This document shows, piece by piece, positions 59,412-64,000 of a stretch of DNA of 64,000 nucleotides (the stretch's first letter is position 1; every line of letters starts with the position of its first letter). Origin of the DNA: Mogibacterium sp. Lineage in GTDB: Bacteria > Bacillota > Clostridia > Peptostreptococcales > Anaerovoracaceae. Under the pieces are notes generated by a model that saw only the letters and a program-made list of their open reading frames with translations, made no database searches and had not been told where the DNA came from. A program made the translations under genes and the position numbers. Location of the stretch: positions 62,001-126,000 of the forward strand of contig JAFWGQ010000004.1 of assembly GCA_017512365.1 (NCBI GenBank). Reading direction: 5' to 3'.

Positions 59412-61106
59412 TTATTCTTCAATGATCCTGGCCTGGAAAAACTGTTTTTTTTCAGCTGTATCCAGTATCCTTACAGGTTTTACCGTGGACTCAGGCGTCC
59501 CGTTTTTTACCTTCATGTCAGCCCATGCCTTCTGTGTGCCGCACTCAAGATTCCTGATCTGTATCTTTCCGACAGCATCCATATTGTAAAAGTAGTCATA
59601 TCTAGGATTGACGGCCTTCAGTATCTCATGCGCATTGTCCGCATACCCGCTGAGGTCCTTGCCCTCTTTGTTCTCGAGCAGCAGCTCGTAATAATACGGA
59701 TGTTCCTCGAGCCTGCTGACTACGGCCCAGTCTGTCACTGTGCACCCGCTTGCCTTGCCTATCTCCTTTACAACAGCGGCCATATGCTCCTCAGTCGTCT
59801 TTTCACCGCAGATATTCAGCAGCTGTCCCTTCCTGTATGAAAACTGTATGTACGGACAGTCATTCAAATGCCCGACGACTTTTATCACATCGCCGCATCT
59901 GTATCTGTACAGCCCCGACTGGTTGGTAATCACGATCTCATATTCCCTTCCTTCTTCGAGTTCATCGATCTCAAGCATCCTGTCTTCGGATCCGCCGTCT
60001 TCGTTCTGGGGGATGAACTCATAATAACAGCTGTCGACAAGCATCAGCTGAGCCGCAGTATCGAGCTCATCGACAGCAGCAAAGAGGCCCTCGCTTGCGC
60101 CGTATATCGAATAATCGAAAGGGACTCCGTCCGCATACCTGCGCACCTTCTTTGAGAACGGAGTGAATGTTGATGTCCCTATACCGCAGATGACCGACAT
60201 GTTCGGCCACAGGCGTTGTATCAGAGTGCTGTCAAAGCCCTTTTCGAATTCCGTTCTCAGCTCAGCCGCCCTCTCAGGGTTTGGCTTAAGAACGCTCTTC
60301 AGCCTATCCATCGCTTCCGGAGTGGCCTTGGCGAGTTCACTGATACTGCCCTCTTCTATATCCTTCACTATGACCGGCCAGTTTTTTTCAAGAAAGTCGA
60401 ATATACTGGATATCTCTCTGAAAAACACACTGAACATATAAATAATGTCTCTGTCTTCCAGAGCGAATCTTGAGATTATGTATTTGGTTTCGATCTCCTG
60501 GTCAGTCAAACGATTTTTGAGCGGATCGCTAAGTATATACGGATAAATGAAGCCAAGCTGTCTGGCAGCTACATCGGCTATATTGCTGCATATCGTTCCG
60601 TCCGGAAGGATATCGTTAAATGCCGGGCACGTAAACATGCCTCTCGCAGCTTTTAGCCCTCTACCGCGGTATTTCCGGCTGTAACGGTCCGCCAGTGCGA
60701 GCATCCTCGTTACCGTATACCTGGTATAGATATCCACCTCAGGCTGTGTCAGAGGAACGAATTTCCTTTTTCCTACGCTGCCTGAACTCTGTGCATATCC
60801 CACAAGAGGAAGTGAGGTCAGAAGGTTCTCTTCGCCTCCGTCCACCATCCTGACTATATACTCTTCGTAGTCGGAAAATTCCGAAACGGGTACCATACGT
60901 CTGAAGTCTTCGATGGTCTTTATCTCGTCAAAGTGGTATCTGCGTCCATATTCACTGTTTTTATTGACCTCAAGTATCCTGAAGAGCAGCTTCCTATTCT
61001 TCTCTCCCGCATCAACGGTGTTCCTGTGCATCATTTTCAGGTCATGATACCCTTTTTTTATCATCCCCTTTATTATGATCCTGGTAAGTATATCTCTTTT
61101 TTCCAT
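59412..61106 (-). CDS. GH3-family acyl-acid amido synthetase, copy 2
   Basis: A 564-residue GH3 protein, clearly paralogous to copy 1 but strongly diverged. Motif I SSGSVGKRKF (107-116), motif II YGASE (335-339), motif III YRCGD (402-406), all consistent with ATP use. The C-terminal domain (about 420-564) is present. Keeping two diverged copies in one operon suggests different acid or amine substrates. 32 nt after the secreted hydrolase gene; AGGGA precedes the ATG. Confidence 0.87.
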   Translation of the reverse strand: MEKRDILTRIIIKGMIKKGYHDLKMMHRNTVDAGEKNRKLLFRILEVNKNSEYGRRYHFDEIKTIEDFRRMVPVSEFSDYEEYIVRMVDGGEENLLTSLPLVGYAQSSGSVGKRKFVPLTQPEVDIYTRYTVTRMLALADRYSRKYRGRGLKAARGMFTCPAFNDILPDGTICSNIADVAARQLGFIYPYILSDPLKNRLTDQEIETKYIISRFALEDRDIIYMFSVFFREISSIFDFLEKNWPVIVKDIEEGSISELAKATPEAMDRLKSVLKPNPERAAELRTEFEKGFDSTLIQRLWPNMSVICGIGTSTFTPFSKKVRRYADGVPFDYSIYGASEGLFAAVDELDTAAQLMLVDSCYYEFIPQNEDGGSEDRMLEIDELEEGREYEIVITNQSGLYRYRCGDVIKVVGHLNDCPYIQFSYRKGQLLNICGEKTTEEHMAAVVKEIGKASGCTVTDWAVVSRLEEHPYYYELLLENKEGKDLSGYADNAHEILKAVNPRYDYFYNMDAVGKIQIRNLECGTQKAWADMKVKNGTPESTVKPVRILDTAEKKQFFQARIIEE

Positions 61107-61138
61107 TCTCTGTCCCTTCTGTTAATTATCTTCGTTTA

Positions 61139-63859
61139 TCATTTGACTGTGACCTTCATTTTTTTGGACCATGACGATACATATGCCGTCGATCCGCTGC
61201 TCCTCACGTTTCGTACTCTTATATAATATGTGCTGCCTTTTTTCAGTCCCTTGAGTCTGTACGACCTCCTGGTCTTCTTAAGGGTTACTGTCTTAGCATT
61301 TTTGAAATTCCTGTATTTACTGTACTGCAGCTGTATACCGCTGATTTTTTTGAGCTTCTTTGCCGGCAGCTTTTTCCAGCTGACAGTAAAGTTCCTCCTG
61401 CCGCTCTTCGCTTTCACGCTATCCGCGGCCGGGACGGTCTTGCTGTATACCGTCGTTGTTTTTGCAGCTGCAGAGCCGGCCGTGCTGTTCTTTGTCGCAG
61501 GTGCTGTTTTGCCAGCCGTGTCATTCGATCCGGCGGAGCTTCCCTTTTCTTTTCTGCTCAGCGTATACACAGCGCTTGTCAGGTCGTATTTGCCGTCTCT
61601 GTATTCGGCTGCAGGCATATCGATCGTAAGAGTCTCTCCCCTCTTCGCATCAAGTCCTTTCCAGCTGCCGCTGTCATCGCCTGTGACAGCACGTTTGACG
61701 CTGCCGTCTGTAATGGAGTAATCATCCACTTCGAGGCTGACTGCCGCGTCTTTGCTGAACTGTATGTTCACCTTGCACGGCCGGTCGATCTGCAGTCTGA
61801 GCCAGTTGCCGCTGTCAGATGTAGTCATGCCTGTCCATTCGTCGTTTCTAGATGTGATCCCGCTTTCCGTGAACGAAGCGATCTGTCTTCCGCCGCTGTC
61901 GGTAACGGTCCCGCTGACGGATACCCCTTCCGGCTGACTGATCAGCACTCTTCTGTAGCCCGTGTTCTGCGCTTCTGTGCCCTTGCTGAAATCGGCATAA
62001 TACGGAGAAGCCTCTCTGTACCAGCTGTAAACGGACATGTACATGTGCATGGATGCATATCTTGAGAAATTCCCCAAAAACGTCGCCATCTGGCAGAACT
62101 GCTCGTTGTCGAACTTCAGAGGCTCGATCTTACTGCTCTGCAGACTGTTTCCGAATATCAGACTTGCGAGGAACCACGCCACAGGTTCTCTGCTTTCTTC
62201 GGAAGTCAGCTTCTTTATGGTCTCTTCGTCCTTGCCCGCTGCTGTAAGAGCTTCTTTCATGCAGTCCGCATACAATACCCCCGTCAGTTTTTTGAGGTAC
62301 TTCAAAAGAATACTTCTCTCGGAACCGCTGAGCGATATGTTGAGCCTGTATGCTTTTTCAGAATCATCGCCGCCCTTTGTGAAATACGTATCCCTGATAT
62401 ATTCATATGCGGTAAAGCGTTTGTATTCATTCCTGATGCTGCCGTCCTCATCCTCCATCTCCGAAGCAAGGCGGTTGAAGCTCTCCTCGATGAGTTTGTT
62501 GAGCTCCGCGCTGTTCCCGCTTATGCTCTTGTCAACAAGGAACGTTGTATACATGCAAAGCACCAGAGACATCGATTTCTTCGTGCCCGTCATCGCATTT
62601 ATCATGATCTCGATGTTGCGGTAATTGATGCCGTCTTCAAAGAAGAATCCCACGAGATCCATCATCGGCTGCTGATAAACGTTATAAAAGCCCTTTCTGC
62701 TGTCGCCGTCTCCTTCCTGTGCGCATACCCTTTTGATGGTGTCCTCTAATGCACTCATGTAAACGGCCTGATCCCTCGGAATATATGAATCCGGATCAGG
62801 GACCATGACAAGTTCACCGCTTTTGAGGGCTTCCGTGTCAGGCTTCATCGGCATGAAATCATCCGGATCTTCCTCTCTTACATATGCCTCATATATCCAG
62901 GCATAGTCTTTTTTCATGAGATCGAGTACTCTGGCCTTGACCTCTTCATAGTCTTCCGACTCACGGTCTCTGATACCGTAGTCCGTTCCGTACCTGTCGA
63001 ATTCATCAGACGTCGGCAAAATCGAAAGTATATCCGCGCCGTCAAATACATTGTGTATGTTGGCGTACATATCGTTCTTCGGATCCGAATACACGGACGC
63101 CGCTCTCATAGGAGAGAAATTATAGCAATACAGATCAGCCGGTTTGAAAGTCGGATTGCATACTACATACGCCGGATATCTGAGCAGTTCGGCAGCAAAG
63201 AGATTGCATACGCCTCCGCCTCCGCTGTATCCGGTCGTCCATACCTTGAGATCGCCCTTTATACCGTGATCCTGTATATACTTCCTTACAAAGGCGACTA
63301 CCTTATCCTTGCACGCATCATAGCCGGCATGATCGCCCTTGTCACTGCCGCTGTTACTGAGTATGAGACTTCTTTCAAACTCCTTGCCGAAGGTGCCGCT
63401 CCTCGGGATCACGGCAAGCAGGGTATAGGTCTTTCCTCTGTCCGTGATGCTTTTGCGGGCGCATGCGACCGCCGATGATTCAAGAGATGCTTCCCCTTTG
63501 TAATCATCGTTGACCTCAAAATCCGTAAAACCGTTGTCAGTCAGCAATTCTCTGAGATTGCGGCTCTGTGTCTCAAGGGTCGATCGTCTTGTCTGGTAGG
63601 TGGAGTTGCATACGAAAAATGACAGTGCAGCAAGGCTGCTGTTGTACTGCATGGAATCGCCTCTGAAAAAATCGTCGCTGTAATAGACGACATCCGGCGT
63701 GTTGTACACGTGGTACGCCATTTCCTTCACAGCTGCAGTATCGCCGCTTTCTATCGCCGCATAAGACTGCGCCGGAAATGACAGCGCCGTCGGGACAACA
63801 AGAGCCGCGCTCAGTACTGCTGCAGTTACACGTCTTAATACCCTGGATCCTGATCTCAT
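61139..63859 (-). CDS. Secreted alpha/beta hydrolase (lipase-like) with C-terminal fibronectin type III domain
   Basis: A 906-residue protein. A signal peptide (about 1-35, ending SYAA) is followed by an alpha/beta hydrolase region with the nucleophile elbow TGYSGGGG (Ser212) and a lipase-3-like layout (...AVIPRSGTFG..., YNFSPMRAASV, NIHNVFDGADILSILP, where a catalytic Asp may lie). A long helical region (about 350-620) precedes a beta-rich segment and, after a Ser/Thr/Ala linker, a Lys-rich Fn3 domain (about 810-906). AGGAG 7 nt before the ATG at 63859 decides the start. First gene of the GH3/ACP/MMPL operon; it may process or release the exported lipid, or act on host lipids. Confidence 0.8.
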   Translation of the reverse strand: MRSGSRVLRRVTAAVLSAALVVPTALSFPAQSYAAIESGDTAAVKEMAYHVYNTPDVVYYSDDFFRGDSMQYNSSLAALSFFVCNSTYQTRRSTLETQSRNLRELLTDNGFTDFEVNDDYKGEASLESSAVACARKSITDRGKTYTLLAVIPRSGTFGKEFERSLILSNSGSDKGDHAGYDACKDKVVAFVRKYIQDHGIKGDLKVWTTGYSGGGGVCNLFAAELLRYPAYVVCNPTFKPADLYCYNFSPMRAASVYSDPKNDMYANIHNVFDGADILSILPTSDEFDRYGTDYGIRDRESEDYEEVKARVLDLMKKDYAWIYEAYVREEDPDDFMPMKPDTEALKSGELVMVPDPDSYIPRDQAVYMSALEDTIKRVCAQEGDGDSRKGFYNVYQQPMMDLVGFFFEDGINYRNIEIMINAMTGTKKSMSLVLCMYTTFLVDKSISGNSAELNKLIEESFNRLASEMEDEDGSIRNEYKRFTAYEYIRDTYFTKGGDDSEKAYRLNISLSGSERSILLKYLKKLTGVLYADCMKEALTAAGKDEETIKKLTSEESREPVAWFLASLIFGNSLQSSKIEPLKFDNEQFCQMATFLGNFSRYASMHMYMSVYSWYREASPYYADFSKGTEAQNTGYRRVLISQPEGVSVSGTVTDSGGRQIASFTESGITSRNDEWTGMTTSDSGNWLRLQIDRPCKVNIQFSKDAAVSLEVDDYSITDGSVKRAVTGDDSGSWKGLDAKRGETLTIDMPAAEYRDGKYDLTSAVYTLSRKEKGSSAGSNDTAGKTAPATKNSTAGSAAAKTTTVYSKTVPAADSVKAKSGRRNFTVSWKKLPAKKLKKISGIQLQYSKYRNFKNAKTVTLKKTRRSYRLKGLKKGSTYYIRVRNVRSSGSTAYVSSWSKKMKVTVK

Positions 63860-63875
63860 TTCATTTCTCCTATGC

Positions 63876-63894
63876 ATCTGCCGCACCGGCAGAT
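63876..63894 (-). promoter_or_regulatory. Perfect hairpin in the operon leader
   Basis: ATCTGCCG/CGGCAGAT with a 3-nt loop lies about 5 nt upstream of the ribosome site of the hydrolase gene. It could influence mRNA stability or translation start. Confidence 0.4.
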
Positions 63895-63921
63895 ATATTC
63901 CGAGCATAGCAACTCATTGTC

Positions 63922-63950
63922 ATTGTATCACTTTTCGTATCGATAATACA
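63922..63950 (-). promoter_or_regulatory. Probable promoter of the acyl-conjugate operon
   Basis: TGTATT (63945-63950), 17-bp spacer, TACAAT (63922-63927) on the minus strand; the -35 box is weak. The leader would be about 55 nt. From 63951 to the right edge the DNA is very AT-rich with no gene seen. Confidence 0.4.
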
Positions 63951-64000
63951 TTGTTGCATTTTAATTGTTTTCTTTATTTATTATTTTTTTAGATACAAGA

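Overview
The window looks like chromosome from an anaerobic, low-oxygen-adapted Firmicute of the class Clostridia, possibly of the Family XIII/Anaerovoracaceae type; that placement is an inference from gene content. Supporting signs are butyrate kinase, a full selenocysteine pathway (tRNA-Sec, selA, selB and a selD that itself has an in-frame UGA), lar genes for the nickel-pincer cofactor, SpoIIAA/RsbV-like STAS proteins, Gram-positive surface proteins, and AGGAGG-type ribosome binding sites. Base composition is near 50% GC in genes, with AT-rich intergenic DNA. Most genes lie on the minus strand. I saw no rRNA, CRISPR array, insertion sequence or prophage.

Layout. 1-841: the N-terminus of a PilB/GspE-type ATPase and a six-tRNA operon (Met-Val-Asp-His-Gln-Cys). 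980-9117: lgt, ychF, a STAS protein with an unusual STAS-kinase-HATPase fusion, a YprB-like nuclease, a YitT membrane protein, and a beta-class DNA methyltransferase next to a small P-loop protein; three evenly built 37-bp inverted units lie between yitT and the methyltransferase. 9207-20563: a long minus-strand run of one-carbon, translation and transport genes (lipoprotein, mrp, potABC, folD, small alarmone synthetase, valS, folC, glyA). 20560-24124: selC-selA-selB. 24196-29813: cysE, TSCPD, HD, punA, and larE-larB-larC1-larC2. 29999-30289: a candidate free-standing RNA of about 250 nt. 30347-37056: threonine/lysine pathway genes (hom-lysC-asd divergent from thrC-ACT-LysR). 37100-41710: yfcE-selD, uraA, buk. 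41811-49625: a large VWA/Cna-B surface adhesin, an aminotransferase, a DUF1015 protein and an LRR/DUF4854 membrane protein.

49638-63859 is the most unusual region: eight minus-strand genes that look like one transport-coupled acyl-conjugate pathway. In transcription order they are a secreted alpha/beta hydrolase with a C-terminal Fn3 domain, GH3-family acyl-amido synthetase 2, an acyl-CoA/ACP ligase-like adenylating enzyme, GH3 synthetase 1, a stand-alone condensation-domain acyltransferase, an acyl carrier protein, an MMPL/RND exporter, and a secreted heptad-repeat protein of the YhgE type. Combining two GH3 enzymes with ligase, condensation domain, ACP and MMPL resembles in logic the FadD-Pap-MmpL lipid loci of mycobacteria. 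I know of no described pathway with this make-up.

Other notable points are: a FolD homologue lacking the catalytic Lys and Gln; two related GC-rich structured elements in leaders (before potC and before hom); a pseudoknotted candidate RNA with an embedded 11-codon ORF; larC split by a +1 frame change; and a short-leader terminator before uraA.
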